In this document: positions 26,516 through 36,771 of the stretch, piece by piece
How positions within the stretch are numbered: position 1 is the first letter of the stretch
Layout of the letters: each line of letters begins with the position of its first letter
Origin: Rhizobiaceae bacterium
Lineage (GTDB): Bacteria > Pseudomonadota > Alphaproteobacteria > Rhizobiales > Rhizobiaceae
Reading direction: 5' to 3'
Length of the DNA: 64,000 bases
Assembly (NCBI GenBank): GCA_016742175.1
Contig: JACVCH010000003.1
Location: 124,001 to 188,000, forward strand
Notes under the pieces: model-generated
The model's database searches: none
The model's input: the letters and a program-made list of their open reading frames with translations, nothing else
What the model was told of the DNA's origin: nothing
Made by a program: the position numbers and the translations under genes

Positions 26516-28276
26516 TCAATCGCCAAGGGCAACGCCTTCGCGGCGCGGATCGGCGGCGCCTTCGATCCTCGTCGCCGTGAACTCGATGCCGTGCAGGCCC
26601 GAATTGAGTTCGCGCGTCTCCGTCTCGTAGCCAAATGCTTGAAGGGCAGGGGCGAAGCCCTCCGCCGTCGAACCGGCCTCGAGCCAGTAGGGGCCAGCGA
26701 TGTTCGCCAGATGCGGCAGGGCGATCGCCTCGTTCATCGGCATGTCCCAGTCGATCAACGCGACGAGCGTCTTGGCGACATAGGGAATGATGGTCGCGCC
26801 GCCGGGTGAGCCGAGCGCATAGACCGGCTTTCCCTCCCGAAGGACGATCGTCGGCGCCATCGAGGAGCGCGGACGTTTCGACGCCTCGACGCGGTTCGCC
26901 ACCGGTCCGGCATCACCATCGGGCAGGAAGGAAAAGTCGGTGAGCTGGTTGTTCAAGAGATAGCCATTGGCGATCACCCGCGCGCCGAAGGCATTCTCGA
27001 TCGACGACGTCATGGAAATGACGTTGCCCTCCTTATCGGCGATGACGAAATGCGTCGTGGCAGGTGCTTCGTGGGAAAAGCCGTCGATCAGGTTTTCCGT
27101 TCGCTTCATCGGCGGTTCGCCGGCAATGACCTCGTCGTCGGCCATCGCTTCCTCCGGCTGCAGTAGCCGGGCGCGCTCGGCAAGATATGCGCCATCGAGA
27201 AGGCCGGACGGCATGTCGACGAAGTCGGGGTCCGCCAGATAGCGATTGCGGTCGGCGAAGGCGAGGCGGGTCGCATCGCCGATGAGCCGCCACGACTTCG
27301 CGTCGTCGGCGCCGAGCGCGCGCAGGTCGTAAGGCGCGACGAGGCCGAGTATCTGGCCGACGGCGATGCCGCCGGAAGAGGGGGGCCCCATGCCGCATAT
27401 GTCGAGGCCGCGATAGGTGGCGCAGACCGGTTCGCGTTCCACGATTTCGTAGTCGGCGAAGTCGGAGAGCGCCAGCGAACCCGGATTCGTCGGATGGCCG
27501 GCCACCGCATCGACGATGGCGGCGGCGAGATCGCCCCGGTAGAAGGGTGCGGCGCCGTCCTCGGCAAGTGCGCGCAGTGCATCGGCATAGTCGGCGTTGC
27601 GCAGCTCGTCTCCCGCCGCAAGGGCGTTGCCTGCGGGAAAGAAATAGGCGGAAGCCGCCGGATCGGGGTCGAGCCGGCCGGTTTCGTCTTCCAGCAATCC
27701 GGCCAGGCGCGGGGAAACGATGAAGCCGCCTTCGGCGAGTTCGATCGCACCGGCCAGGGTTTCGCCCAACTCCAGCCTGCCATGCCGTTCGGCGAGGAGT
27801 TCCAGAAGCAGCGGCACGCCGGGCACGCCGACCGATCGCCCGCCGACGACGGCCTCGAAAAACGGCAGCGGCTCGCCATTGTCGTCGAGGAAGAGATCGG
27901 GCGTCGCATCCGCCGGCGCCGTCTCGCGCGCGTCGTAGGTGGTCAGCTTGCCAGTATCGCCATCGAACCAGATTGCGAAGGCGCCGCCACCGAGGCCTGA
28001 CGATTGCGGCTCGACGAGGCCGAGCACGGCCTGCACCGCGATCGCCGCATCCGCCGCCGACCCGCCCTGGCGCAACACCGCTCTGCCGGCCTCCGCGGCG
28101 AGGGGATTTGCGGCAACGACCATCGCCTCGTTCGCCGTCACCAGCGGTGCCGTTTGCAGGCCGGTCGCGGCCTCGGGCGCGATGAGATCGCTTTGGCTCT
28201 GGGCCGCCGCCGGCTCGGCGAGCGAAAGCGCCAGGACTGCAAGAACGGGCAGGGGCGCTCGCAAGAGCTTCGACAT
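26516..28276 (-). CDS. ggt: Gamma-glutamyltransferase
   Basis: The 586-residue periplasmic enzyme cleaves or transfers the gamma-glutamyl group of glutathione and related peptides. A signal peptide (about 25 residues, ending EPAAAQ) precedes the large-subunit region. Autoprocessing should occur before the Thr of the ATTHFVIAD motif near residue 390, giving the N-terminal nucleophile of the small subunit. MGPPSSGGIAVGQ, SMAPTIV and ALGSPGGATI are further family motifs. A good AAGGAG site precedes the start. lipB ends... its neighbour lipB lies downstream by 21 bp in the same orientation and may be co-transcribed... the order of transcription is lipB then ggt. Confidence 0.94.
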   Translation of the reverse strand: MSKLLRAPLPVLAVLALSLAEPAAAQSQSDLIAPEAATGLQTAPLVTANEAMVVAANPLAAEAGRAVLRQGGSAADAAIAVQAVLGLVEPQSSGLGGGAFAIWFDGDTGKLTTYDARETAPADATPDLFLDDNGEPLPFFEAVVGGRSVGVPGVPLLLELLAERHGRLELGETLAGAIELAEGGFIVSPRLAGLLEDETGRLDPDPAASAYFFPAGNALAAGDELRNADYADALRALAEDGAAPFYRGDLAAAIVDAVAGHPTNPGSLALSDFADYEIVEREPVCATYRGLDICGMGPPSSGGIAVGQILGLVAPYDLRALGADDAKSWRLIGDATRLAFADRNRYLADPDFVDMPSGLLDGAYLAERARLLQPEEAMADDEVIAGEPPMKRTENLIDGFSHEAPATTHFVIADKEGNVISMTSSIENAFGARVIANGYLLNNQLTDFSFLPDGDAGPVANRVEASKRPRSSMAPTIVLREGKPVYALGSPGGATIIPYVAKTLVALIDWDMPMNEAIALPHLANIAGPYWLEAGSTAEGFAPALQAFGYETETRELNSGLHGIEFTATRIEGAADPRREGVALGD

Positions 28277-28297
28277 CGCTAATCTCCTTTATGGGAA

Positions 28298-29008
28298 TCA
28301 GTCTACGTCGCCGAACACCTCTTCGAAAGCGGCCTTCATCGCCACGTCAACATCGGTCATCGTCACCGGCAGGCCGAGGTCGACGAGGCTCGTCACGCCA
28401 TGGCCGCGAATGCCGCATGGCACGATGCCGTCGAAATGACCGAGATCCGGCTCGACATTGAGCGCGATGCCGTGAAACGACACCCAGCGCCGCAGCCTTA
28501 TGCCGATCGCCGCGATCTTGTCTTCCGCCGGCGAGCCGTCCGGCAGCGCCGGTCGTTCAGGCCGCACCACCCAGACGCCGACGCGGTCGTCGCGCCGCTC
28601 GCCCTTGACGTTGAAGCGACCCAGCGTGCGGATGATCCATTCTTCGAGCGCGGCGACGAAGGCCCGCACGTCCTCGCGCCGGCGCTTCAGGTCGAGCATG
28701 ACATAGGCGACCCGCTGGCCGGGGCCGTGATAGGTGTATTCGCCGCCGCGCCCTGCCGCGAAGACGGGAAAACGATCGGCCACCAGAAGGTCTGCCGCAT
28801 CCGCGCTCGTGCCGGCCGTATATAACGGCGGGTGCTCGACCAGCCAGACGAGTTCGCGGGCCGTCCCGTCGCGGATCGCGCCCGCGCGCGCTTCCATGAA
28901 GACGAGCGCGGCGGGATAGTCGACCAGGCCCGGCTCGATCCGCCACTCGACCGCAGCCGATCCGGGGATCGCCAGGAACTGGGCGGGCAGGGCGTCGCGC
29001 GTGGTCAT
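28298..29008 (-). CDS. lipB: Octanoyl-[ACP]:protein N-octanoyltransferase LipB
   Basis: The 236-residue enzyme moves octanoate from acyl carrier protein to lipoyl domains, the first step of endogenous lipoate synthesis. Motifs include [17 protein letters not shown] (substrate loop), [17 protein letters not shown] with the conserved Lys, and [17 protein letters not shown] carrying the acyl-thioester Cys. The start was placed at the ATG at 29008, because the in-frame extension upstream lacks family similarity. It precedes ggt by 21 bp. lipA is not in the window. Confidence 0.95.
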   Translation of the reverse strand: MTTRDALPAQFLAIPGSAAVEWRIEPGLVDYPAALVFMEARAGAIRDGTARELVWLVEHPPLYTAGTSADAADLLVADRFPVFAAGRGGEYTYHGPGQRVAYVMLDLKRRREDVRAFVAALEEWIIRTLGRFNVKGERRDDRVGVWVVRPERPALPDGSPAEDKIAAIGIRLRRWVSFHGIALNVEPDLGHFDGIVPCGIRGHGVTSLVDLGLPVTMTDVDVAMKAAFEEVFGDVD

Positions 29009-29170
29009 GATCAGGCGGATGTATGGGATCGCAGCGCGCGCGTCCACTCGTTGACGCAGCGTCTTGCCGCAAACGGCAAAATAATCGGCAATTCCCCGCC
29101 CGCGCACTTGTGCGGGGTGGGGCGATTTGCTAATTGCGCCGGGCCGGTCAAGACCGGCTGGTCATGGCGT

Positions 29171-29255
29171 GCGGTCGTGGCGGAATTGGTAGACGCGCAG
29201 CGTTGAGGTCGCTGTGGGGCAACCCGTGGAAGTTCGAGTCTTCTCGACCGCACCA
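29171..29255 (+). tRNA. tRNA-Leu (GAG)
   Basis: The 85-nt gene folds as a class II tRNA. The acceptor stem pairs 29171-29177 with 29245-29251, and a D arm with GGTAGAC follows. The anticodon arm is CAGCG/CGCTG with loop TTGAGGT (anticodon GAG), and there is a long variable arm. The T arm contains TTCGAGT. The CCA end is encoded at 29253-29255. It reads the CTC and CTT leucine codons. Confidence 0.95.
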
Positions 29256-29320
29256 ATGCCATCCGGCGCCTGCTTCGGCACCGCCGCGAAACATTCGCTC
29301 TCGCGATTTGGCCTGCCAGG

Positions 29321-29997
29321 ATGAAGCAGGAACCGACCCGACAAAACGTCCTGCAGCAACTCACGCGCACAAGCCTGTCCGTTGCACACGATCGGGCGAT
29401 CATCGCGATTGACGGCGTGGATGGCTCGGGCAAGACCACGCTCGCTGACGAATTGGCTGACGTCATGGCGGCATTCGGGCGCAACGTCGTTCGAGCGAGC
29501 ATCGACGGTTTCCACCATCCGCGTGCACGTCGTTATCTGCGGGGAAGAGGCAGCCCTGAAGGCTATTTCCTCGATTCCTACGACTACGACGAGTTCAAGC
29601 AGAGCTTGCTGCTGCCGTTCCGCAATGGAGCCTGGTTCGTCAAAACGGCTCACTTCGATCATCGCATCGATCGGCAGGTCATAAGGTCGTCAAGCCAGCT
29701 TCCGGCGAAATCGACACTGATCATCGATGGAATATTCCTTCATCGGAACGAACTGCTCGATAGCTGGGATATGAGCGTCTTTCTCGATGTTCCGTTTCCG
29801 GTTTCTACAGGCGAATGGCCGCGCGCGATGGATCGAATCCTGACCCTCACGCACCTGCAAACCATCGATACCTCGAAGGTCAACGCCTCTACATGCGCCT
29901 GTGCGATCCGCGCGAGCGCGCGGACGTTCTGGTCGACAATCCGGTTCTGGAAGCTCCCAGAATCTTGAGGGAGGGCGCGCGCCGCTCAGAAGTCTAG
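29321..29997 (+). pseudogene. Frameshifted uridine-kinase-like (nucleoside kinase family) gene
   Basis: The first part, to about 29811, encodes the N-terminal two thirds of a P-loop nucleoside/phosphoribulokinase-like kinase: Walker A GVDGSGKTT, SIDGFHHPR, SYDYDEF and LIIDGIFLHR. After VFLDVPFPVSTG that frame turns into unrelated sequence and stops at 29968. The expected C-terminus (MAARDGSNPDPHAP, then NHRYLEGQRLYMRLCDPRERADVLVDN) continues in the next frame from 29815 to 29997. Restoring a single base near 29811-29813 would rejoin the frames. The change may be a real loss of function or a sequencing error. Confidence 0.8.
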
Positions 29998-30072
29998 ATG
30001 GATGCCACATCCGTCAGTCGCATAAGATGGATTATGGAACTGCCGCATGTCCACCGAACTCCGGGAAGCGCC

Positions 30073-30879
30073 TCAGCCGCCGAACTCGATGACCATTCCG
30101 TCATAGGCCGGCTCGACATGATCCGGCGTCTCGGCCGCGACCGTGTCGTAGTCGAGCGGTATGTGCATGTGCGTCAGCACCGCCCGCTTCGGCTTGAGCT
30201 CGCCGATCACCTCCAGCGCTTCGGCGAGCGAGAAATGGCTCGGATGCCGCTTGTATTGAAGCGCGTCGACGATCAGCACGTCGAGGCCTTGCAGCCGCGC
30301 CAGCGTGTCGGACGGAAACGCGCTGACGTCCGAGCAATACGCCAGGCCGCCGATCCGGAAGCCGAGCGAGATGATGTCGCCGTGGATCTGCGGCAGCGGC
30401 AGGAATTCGATGGCGCCGCCGGGACCGTCGATCGCGAAGGCGTCGTCATGGGTGATGACGTGCGGGTTCAGGATCGGCGGATAGGAACTGCCGGGCGGCG
30501 TTTCGAAACAATAGAAGAATGAATCGCGCAGCCGGTCGAGCGTCGGCCGGTCGGCATGGATGTCGATGCGCCGGCGCTGGACGAGCGCGAAGCCGCGCAG
30601 ATCGTCGATGCCGTGGATATGGTCGGCATGCGGGTGCGTGTAGACGGCGGCGTCGACCGCCTCGACGCGCGCCGAAATCATCTGGTCGCGAAAGTCCGGC
30701 CCGGTGTCGATCACGACGCGGGTGATGCCCGCCGGCCCGATGCGCTCGACCATGGCGGCCGCGCGGCGGCGCCGGTTGCGCGGGTTGGCAGAATCGCAAT
30801 TGCCCCAATCGCCGGTGATCCGCGGAACGCCCGGCGACGAGCCGCATCCGAGGATCGTGAAGCGATACCCCGCGCTCAT
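30073..30879 (-). CDS. MBL fold metallo-hydrolase (PhnP-like)
   Basis: The 268-residue cytoplasmic protein is a metallo-beta-lactamase fold hydrolase. The metal-binding motif THPHADHIHGIDDL supplies HxHxDH, and further ligands appear at the QIHGD and THMH positions. N-terminal FTILGCGSSPGVPRI and DTGPDFRDQM match the PhnP/RNase-Z-like phosphodiesterase group. Substrate is unknown, possibly cyclic phosphate esters. It overlaps the tatD stop codon by one base (TGATG) and is last in the dacF-tmk-holB-metG-tatD run, as in related rhizobia. Confidence 0.9.
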   Translation of the reverse strand: MSAGYRFTILGCGSSPGVPRITGDWGNCDSANPRNRRRRAAAMVERIGPAGITRVVIDTGPDFRDQMISARVEAVDAAVYTHPHADHIHGIDDLRGFALVQRRRIDIHADRPTLDRLRDSFFYCFETPPGSSYPPILNPHVITHDDAFAIDGPGGAIEFLPLPQIHGDIISLGFRIGGLAYCSDVSAFPSDTLARLQGLDVLIVDALQYKRHPSHFSLAEALEVIGELKPKRAVLTHMHIPLDYDTVAAETPDHVEPAYDGMVIEFGG

Positions 30880-31658
30880 CAGAGCCGCGGCATCTTGGAA
30901 AACAGGCGGAAGAAATTGTCCGTTGTCAGTCGGCGGATTTCGGCATCGTCGATGCCGATCGTCTCGGCCAGCACCTTGGCGGTATCTGCGACATAGGCCG
31001 GCTCGTTGCGCTTTCCGCGATGCGGCACCGGCGCAAGGAACGGTGCATCGGTCTCGACCAGCAGCCGGTTGTGCGGAACGTTGCGCGCGATGTCGCGGAT
31101 GTCCTGCGAATTGCGGAAGGTCAGGATACCGGAAAACGAGATGTAGCCGCCGAGTTCGACGCCGACTTCGGCAAGCCGCGCGCCGGACGAAAAGCAATGC
31201 AGAACAAAGGGAAACGAACCGATCCTCGATTCGTCCTGCAGAATCGCAATCATGTCCTCGTCTGCCGCGCGCGCGTGGATCACCAGCGGTAGTCCCGTCG
31301 TCCGCGCCGCGTCGATATGCACGCGTAGTCCATGCGCCTGCGCGTCGCGCGGCGCCTTGTCGTAGTGATAGTCGAGCCCCGCCTCGCCGATCGCCACCAC
31401 CTTCGGATGGCTGCTCATTTCGATGAGTTCGGCCGCAGTGACGTCGCGTTCCTCGCCCGCATTGTGCGGGTGCGTGCCGACCGAGCAATAGACCTCGTCA
31501 TAGGCCTCGGCGATGGCCCGGATTTGGTCGAACCGTCGCACGCGCGTCGAGATCGTGACCATGCGCTGTACGCCCGCCGCAAGCGCGCGGGCCACGATGG
31601 CGTCGCGTTCCTCCGCGAATTCAGGAAAGTCGAGATGGCAATGGCTGTCGACCAGCAT
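30879..31658 (-). CDS. tatD: TatD family metal-dependent hydrolase
   Basis: The 259-residue TIM-barrel metal-dependent hydrolase is of the TatD DNase family. Metal ligands include HxH in VDSHCHLDFP, Glu in AIGEAGLDYHY, His in VIHARAADED and HCFSS, and Asp in VETDAPFLAP. Family members act as 3'-5' exonucleases or deoxyribonucleases in DNA repair or turnover. The ATG at 31658 lies 2 bp after the metG stop codon, and its own stop overlaps the MBL gene. The tandem with metG, holB and tmk is conserved widely in bacteria. Confidence 0.94.
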   Translation of the reverse strand: MLVDSHCHLDFPEFAEERDAIVARALAAGVQRMVTISTRVRRFDQIRAIAEAYDEVYCSVGTHPHNAGEERDVTAAELIEMSSHPKVVAIGEAGLDYHYDKAPRDAQAHGLRVHIDAARTTGLPLVIHARAADEDMIAILQDESRIGSFPFVLHCFSSGARLAEVGVELGGYISFSGILTFRNSQDIRDIARNVPHNRLLVETDAPFLAPVPHRGKRNEPAYVADTAKVLAETIGIDDAEIRRLTTDNFFRLFSKMPRL

Positions 31659-31660
31659 CG

Positions 31661-33211
31661 TCACGCGTCCTGCACTTCCTGCTCCACATAGCGCGGGAAG
31701 ATGCCCTGCGGCGTCGGCAGTTCGGCGCCCGGCTCCAGCCAGCCTTCCGCCAGGTTGGCGAAGCTCCGCTCGTCCGCCGCAACGTCCAGCAGGTCGAGCA
31801 GCTTGTCGGCGGACTGCGGGATGAAAGCGAGGCACAGGATGCCGACGCGGCGCAGCACTTCGGCCGTCGTGTAGAGCACAGTCTCCATACGGAGCGGATC
31901 GGTCTTGCGCAGCGCCCAGGGCTCCTGCCCGGCGAAATAGCGGTTGGCCTCGGCAACGACGCCGAAGATCGCGGCCAGCGCCGTGTGCAACGCCTGCTGG
32001 CCCATCGCCGTGCGCGCGGTCGCCAGCGCCTCCATCGCCTGGTCGAGGATCGCGCGGTCGACGTCGGCAAGTTCACCGCGTTGCGGCACCCTGCCCGCGC
32101 AGTTCTTGGCGATCATCGACAGCGAGCGCTGCGCCAGGTTGCCGAGATCGTTGGCAAGATCCGCATTGGTGCGGTTGACGATCGCCTCGTGGCTGTAGTT
32201 GCCGTCCTGGCCGAACGGCACCTCGCGCAGCAGGAAATAGCGCAACTGGTCGAGCCCGTAATGCTCGACGAGCGCGGCCGGGTCGATGACGTTGCCGACC
32301 GACTTCGACATCTTCTCCCCGCGGTTGAAGACGAAGCCGTGGCTGAAGACACGCTTCGGCAGCGCGATGCCGGCCGACATCAGGAAGGCCGGCCAGTAGA
32401 CGGCGTGGAAGCGGGTGATGTCCTTTCCGATGACGTGCAGGTCGGCCGGCCAATAGCGCCAAAGATCCGCATTTTCATCGGGATAGCCGGCGGCGGTGAT
32501 GTAGTTCGTCAGCGCATCGACCCAGACATACATGACGTGTTTTTCGTCGCCGGGCACCGGAATGCCCCAGTCGAAGGTCGTCCGCGAGATCGACAGGTCC
32601 TTCAAGCCGGATCGCACGAAGCTCGTAACCTCGTTGCGGCGCTCAGTGGGCCCGACGAAATCCGGCTGGCGCTCGTAGAGGTCGAGCAGCCGGTCCTGAT
32701 AGGCCGACAGGCGGAAGAAATAGCTCTCCTCCTCGACCCATTCGACCGGCGTGCCCTGGGGGCCATAGCGCACGTCGTCGGCGCGCACTTCCGTCTCGTC
32801 CTCGCCGTAATAGGCTTCGTCGCGAACGGAATACCAGCCGGCATAACCGCCCTTGTAGATATCGCCGCTGGCTTCCATCGCCTTCCAAATGGCTTGCGAA
32901 GCGCGCTTGTGGCGATCTTCGCTGGTGCGGATGAAATCATCGTTCGACGCATTCAAGAGCGTCGCCATCTTCTTGAATTCGGACGAGTTTCGGTCGGCCA
33001 GTTCCTTGGGCGAAATGCCTTCCTTGCGCGCGGTCTGCAGCATCTTGATGCCGTGCTCGTCGGTGCCGGTCAGGAAGTGCACATCCTTGCCGTCGAGGCG
33101 CTGGAAGCGCGCGAGCGCGTCGGTCGCGATCAGCTCATAGGCGTGGCCGATATGCGGCTTGCCATTGGGATAGGAAATCGCGGTGGTGATGTAGAATTTC
33201 TCGACTGCCAT
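31661..33211 (-). CDS. metG: Methionyl-tRNA synthetase
   Basis: The 516-residue class I aminoacyl-tRNA synthetase charges tRNA-Met. HIGH appears as PHIGH (residues 19-23) and KMSKS as EKMSKSVG near residue 300. The catalytic core contains [10 protein letters not shown] and WVDALTNYI. The connective region lacks a cysteine-rich zinc knuckle, and there is no C-terminal tRNA-binding extension, which is the short alphaproteobacterial form. It is downstream of holB by 94 bp and followed 2 bp later by tatD. Confidence 0.96.
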   Translation of the reverse strand: MAVEKFYITTAISYPNGKPHIGHAYELIATDALARFQRLDGKDVHFLTGTDEHGIKMLQTARKEGISPKELADRNSSEFKKMATLLNASNDDFIRTSEDRHKRASQAIWKAMEASGDIYKGGYAGWYSVRDEAYYGEDETEVRADDVRYGPQGTPVEWVEEESYFFRLSAYQDRLLDLYERQPDFVGPTERRNEVTSFVRSGLKDLSISRTTFDWGIPVPGDEKHVMYVWVDALTNYITAAGYPDENADLWRYWPADLHVIGKDITRFHAVYWPAFLMSAGIALPKRVFSHGFVFNRGEKMSKSVGNVIDPAALVEHYGLDQLRYFLLREVPFGQDGNYSHEAIVNRTNADLANDLGNLAQRSLSMIAKNCAGRVPQRGELADVDRAILDQAMEALATARTAMGQQALHTALAAIFGVVAEANRYFAGQEPWALRKTDPLRMETVLYTTAEVLRRVGILCLAFIPQSADKLLDLLDVAADERSFANLAEGWLEPGAELPTPQGIFPRYVEQEVQDA

Positions 33212-33305
33212 GCGCTCGCTCGGTCATTCGAAGCATCAGGCGATGCTCGCTTGGAACTGGTCGCGATCACATAGACCACGCACCGCCATTTGGCCAGTCG
33301 CGCAA

Positions 33306-34346
33306 TCAGCGCGCGCCGCAAAGCTGCCCGAGCAGCCCCACGACGTGCTGGCGTTTGTCGAGATTGTAGGTGTCCGTGTCGACGATGCGCTGGCGCACGC
33401 CCGACCACTGTTCGGCAAGCCGCGCTGCCAGCTCCGCGTCGCCGTCCCGGCCGGCCGCCTGCGCCCTCGCCTCGGCGATGCCAGCGACATGCTCGTTGAA
33501 CAGTCGGAACTGAACCGTTGCGTCGCGTCCACCGACCGCGTCCGCAATGCGATACGCCGCGGCAACGTCGAACCGGCCGCCCGAGACGACTGCATCGACC
33601 GCATTGGCGATATCGAGCCCGCCGAACTGCGTCATCAGGAGCGCCTCGCGCACGCTGCCCGAGGCCTTGGCCGCGAGATCGTCCGGCACCTCTTCCGACC
33701 CCGGCGAAACCGCGCGCAACGCGGCGAGCAGATCGTCGCTCGCGAGCGGCTTCAGCTTCAAGAGCTGGCAGCGCGAGCGGATCGTGGGCAGCATCCGGCC
33801 GATCGAATGGACGACGAGCAGGAAGAGCGTGCGCGGCGGCGGTTCTTCCAGGCTCTTCAAGAGCGCATTGGCCGCGTTGCGGTTCATGTCGTCGGCCGCA
33901 TCGACGATTACCACCCGGTAGCCGCCATCATGCGACGTCATCGACAGGAAACGGCCGACGCGGCGGACCTCGTCGACCGTGACGGCGGACTTGAAGCCGG
34001 CTCCGCGATCGGCGGCGGGCCGCGTCAGGTGCAGCAGCGACGGATGCGCCCCCTGCGCCATCAGCCTGAACAGCGTAGACGCCGTGTCCGGGCGCGCGAG
34101 CGTCGATGGCGCTTCGTCCGGGCACGGATTGGCAAGCAGATGGTAGGCCAGCCGGAAGGCGAAGGTCGCCTTTCCGATCCCGCGCGGCCCCGAAAGGATC
34201 AGCGCGTGGTGAAATTTGCCGGTCCGGTAAGCGCGCGCCAGCTCGTCGGCTTCCCCGACATGCCCGAACAACTCGGCATGTTCCACCGGTTCGGGCACTT
34301 CGGGGATGCTGTCATACTGTTCGGGCGCGATCCGTTCAAAGCTCAT
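33306..34346 (-). CDS. holB: DNA polymerase III subunit delta'
   Basis: This 346-residue AAA+ clamp-loader subunit helps load the beta clamp on DNA. It has a P-loop ([13 protein letters not shown]), the sensor/arginine-finger neighbourhood [11 protein letters not shown] (SRC motif), and [25 protein letters not shown], the hallmark of delta'/gamma proteins. The zinc-binding cysteines of E. coli delta' are absent. It overlaps tmk by 11 bp, so the two are translationally coupled, in the standard tmk-holB order. Confidence 0.93.
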   Translation of the reverse strand: MSFERIAPEQYDSIPEVPEPVEHAELFGHVGEADELARAYRTGKFHHALILSGPRGIGKATFAFRLAYHLLANPCPDEAPSTLARPDTASTLFRLMAQGAHPSLLHLTRPAADRGAGFKSAVTVDEVRRVGRFLSMTSHDGGYRVVIVDAADDMNRNAANALLKSLEEPPPRTLFLLVVHSIGRMLPTIRSRCQLLKLKPLASDDLLAALRAVSPGSEEVPDDLAAKASGSVREALLMTQFGGLDIANAVDAVVSGGRFDVAAAYRIADAVGGRDATVQFRLFNEHVAGIAEARAQAAGRDGDAELAARLAEQWSGVRQRIVDTDTYNLDKRQHVVGLLGQLCGAR

Positions 34347-35004
34347 CGGCGACCTGCAAGAGGCTCCCGGCGGGCGCGATCACCTTGGCGACGCGCGTCC
34401 AGACGGCGTCTGCAACCTCGTCCTTTTCCTTGGAGGCGTCGATGATGACGCAGCGCGCGGGTTCGGCGCGGGCGATGTCGATATAGGCCTCGCGACGCTC
34501 TTCGTGCAGCGACAGATCTTCCTTCTCGTAGCGGTCGGCATCGTCCGAGCCACGCCGGCTCGCCGCGCGCCGCATGCCCTCCACCGGGTCGAGGTCGAGG
34601 ATGATCGTCAGGTCGGGCATCATGCCGTTGATCGCAACGCTCTCCAGCGCCGTCATGAACGCCTTGTCGAGACGTCCCGAAACGCCCTGATAGACGCGCG
34701 AGGAATCGAGAAAGCGGTCGCACAGCACGATCTTGCCGGCCTCGATCGCCGGCCGGATGATCTGCTCGACATGGTCGGAACGGGCGGCCGCGAACAGCAT
34801 CGCCTCCATCGTGGGCCCGAAGGGCTCGGCCGCGCCCGAGAGAAGCACGTGGCGCACCGCCTCCCCGCCTGCCGAGCCGCCCGGCTCGCGCGAGACGACG
34901 ACCTCATGGCCTTCCGCCTCGAGCCGATCGGCGAGGAGCCGGATCTGCGTCGACTTGCCGGCCCCCTCGCCGCCTTCGAAGGTGATGAAATGTCCTCGTG
35001 GCAA
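34336..35004 (-). CDS. tmk: Thymidylate kinase
   Basis: The 222-residue enzyme phosphorylates dTMP to dTDP. The P-loop is [11 protein letters not shown], the DR(F/Y) motif is [13 protein letters not shown], and the lid region contains [13 protein letters not shown]. It belongs with holB in a replication-linked pair; their frames overlap by 11 bp. The upstream dacF ends 79 bp before its start, in the same direction, so this may be one long transcript. Confidence 0.96.
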   Translation of the reverse strand: MPRGHFITFEGGEGAGKSTQIRLLADRLEAEGHEVVVSREPGGSAGGEAVRHVLLSGAAEPFGPTMEAMLFAAARSDHVEQIIRPAIEAGKIVLCDRFLDSSRVYQGVSGRLDKAFMTALESVAINGMMPDLTIILDLDPVEGMRRAASRRGSDDADRYEKEDLSLHEERREAYIDIARAEPARCVIIDASKEKDEVADAVWTRVAKVIAPAGSLLQVADEL

Positions 35005-35083
35005 TGCGCATCCTTTCGCCGGCGCTGAACTCGTCCCAGGGCCTAGCAGATAATGCGGGCGCGCGCCAAATGCGACCGCTGGA

Positions 35084-36247
35084 TCAGCGCATCCAGCCGA
35101 TGGCGAGTTCCTCGATGGCGTCGAGCGCGCGCTGATGGAGCTTGCCGGTGTCGACCGATTCGGCCGCGTAGAGCGGCGTTTCCTGGCTCATCGCATCGCC
35201 GATCCAGACCTTGAGCGTGCCGACGCGCGCTCCCTCCTCCACCGGCGCGATGACAGGCCCGTCATAGACGATGCGCGCGACGAGGCGCTCGCGGTTGGTC
35301 AGCGGCACGAACAGCGAAATCGGCCCGTTCGAGCGCAGGCCGACGCCGCCCTTCGCGCCGCCATAGACCTTGGCCTCGCCCACGATCTCGTCGGCGGCGA
35401 AGACCTGGTACTTGTCGAAGGCGCGCATGCCCCAGTCGAGGATCTTGCGCGCTTCTTCGGCGCGCACCGCGTCGCTCTCCATGCCGCTCAGCGCGACGAA
35501 GAGGCGCCGGTCGTCGCGTGCGACGGAGCCGACGATGCCGTAGCCCGATTCCTCGGTGAAGCCCGTCTTCATGCCGTCGGCGCCGATATCCATGCGCAGG
35601 AGCGGATTGCGGTTGCGCTGCGTGATCTTGTTCCAGGTGAATTCCGGCTGCGCATAGTAGGCGTAATAATCCGGATATTCGCTCCAGATGTGATGCGCCA
35701 GCATGGCGAGTTCGCGCACCGTCACCACCTGCCCCTCGGCCGGCAGCCCGGTCGAGTTCTTGAACACCGAGCGCGTCATGCCGATTTCGCGGGCGCGCTC
35801 GGTCATCAGTTGCGCGAAATTCTCCTCCGAGCCCGCCATGCCCTCGGCGATGATGATGCAGCCGTCATTGGCCGACTGAACGATCACGCCCTGGATCAGG
35901 TTTTCGAGGCTGATCGACGAGCGCACCTCGGCAAACATGGTCGACCCGCCGGACATCGCGCCGCCGGTGCGCCAGGCATTCTCGCTGACGAAGAACTCTT
36001 CCTGCAAAGTCAGCCGTCCGGTCTTCAACGCGTTGAAGACGACTTCCATCGTCATCAGCTTGGCGAGCGAAGCGGGCGGGATCAGCGCGTCCGGGTCTTT
36101 GGAGAATAGAACCGTGCCGGTGTCGGCGTCGATCATGAAGGCCTGCTGCGCGCGCGTCTCGAAGAGCTGGGCGGATGCGCTCGACACCAGCCCCATGACA
36201 CACATCAACGCGGCAAGCGCCGCGTCCAGAATTCGCCGTTCATTCAT
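35084..36247 (-). CDS. dacF: D-alanyl-D-alanine carboxypeptidase (DacF/PBP5-6 type)
   Basis: The 387-residue periplasmic penicillin-binding protein trims the terminal D-Ala from peptidoglycan pentapeptides. A signal peptide ends around SSASAQ. The three active-site motifs are present: SLAK, SAN (in VQSANDGCI) and KTG (in DGMKTGFT). The C-terminal beta domain and an amphipathic end provide loose membrane attachment, as in PBP5. The ATG at 36247 was chosen because 13 upstream in-frame codons would precede the signal peptide unnaturally. It leads tmk-holB by 79 bp. Confidence 0.94.
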   Translation of the reverse strand: MNERRILDAALAALMCVMGLVSSASAQLFETRAQQAFMIDADTGTVLFSKDPDALIPPASLAKLMTMEVVFNALKTGRLTLQEEFFVSENAWRTGGAMSGGSTMFAEVRSSISLENLIQGVIVQSANDGCIIIAEGMAGSEENFAQLMTERAREIGMTRSVFKNSTGLPAEGQVVTVRELAMLAHHIWSEYPDYYAYYAQPEFTWNKITQRNRNPLLRMDIGADGMKTGFTEESGYGIVGSVARDDRRLFVALSGMESDAVRAEEARKILDWGMRAFDKYQVFAADEIVGEAKVYGGAKGGVGLRSNGPISLFVPLTNRERLVARIVYDGPVIAPVEEGARVGTLKVWIGDAMSQETPLYAAESVDTGKLHQRALDAIEELAIGWMR

Positions 36248-36321
36248 TGCCCTACCCCGTGCCAGCCCTTCGCCGAAGGCTAGCACCGGGGTCGGCGATC
36301 CCGCAACTCAACCTCGCGCGA

Positions 36322-36732
36322 TCAGTCGATCTGGCCCAGCCATTGCAGGATTGCAACGGCGCCGCCAGCCACGAGCGCACCCATCAGCGTGCCCCAACCC
36401 GTGTCGACCATGGCGACGACGCCGTCATATCCGCGCAGGACGGAGAGGTTGGTGAAATTGTAGGTGAGATAGGCAAAGAAGCCGAACAGCGCCCCGTTGA
36501 GCGCCGCCGTCTGCCACGCGCCCGCTGCCATTCCGGCCGCGATGCCGAAATAGACGAGCCCGACGATGTAGACGGCGTAGAACACGGCCGCGACGCCCCA
36601 ACGCGGCTGGTCGAGCAAAAGGTCGCCCATCCGGCTCGCATAGAAGTTACGGGCGATGACGCCCAGCCAGAGCGCGTCGAGGATCAGAAAGAGGACGAGG
36701 GCGATTCCGTAGGCGGAAAGATACTTTGTCAT
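36322..36732 (-). CDS. DUF2177 family membrane protein
   Basis: The 136-residue protein has four hydrophobic segments (about residues 8-26, 46-66, 76-94 and 108-130). It carries DUF2177 features such as FLILDALWLGVIARNFY near the N-terminus, and AYLTYNFTNLSVLRGYD between helices three and four. Function is unknown; it is presumably an inner membrane protein. It lies 39 bp upstream of the tgt end and 74 bp downstream of dacF's start region, all on the minus strand, without tight coupling to either. Confidence 0.88.
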   Translation of the reverse strand: MTKYLSAYGIALVLFLILDALWLGVIARNFYASRMGDLLLDQPRWGVAAVFYAVYIVGLVYFGIAAGMAAGAWQTAALNGALFGFFAYLTYNFTNLSVLRGYDGVVAMVDTGWGTLMGALVAGGAVAILQWLGQID

Positions 36733-36771
36733 CTGGCGATCCCGGCTGCTGCGACTGAACCGTCTACGCCG

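Noticed and set aside
29171-29997. Integrated element at tRNA-Leu next to a broken kinase gene
   Set aside because: No integrase, no repeat of the tRNA 3' end and no composition change nearby; the kinase damage is a single-base shift, not an insertion.
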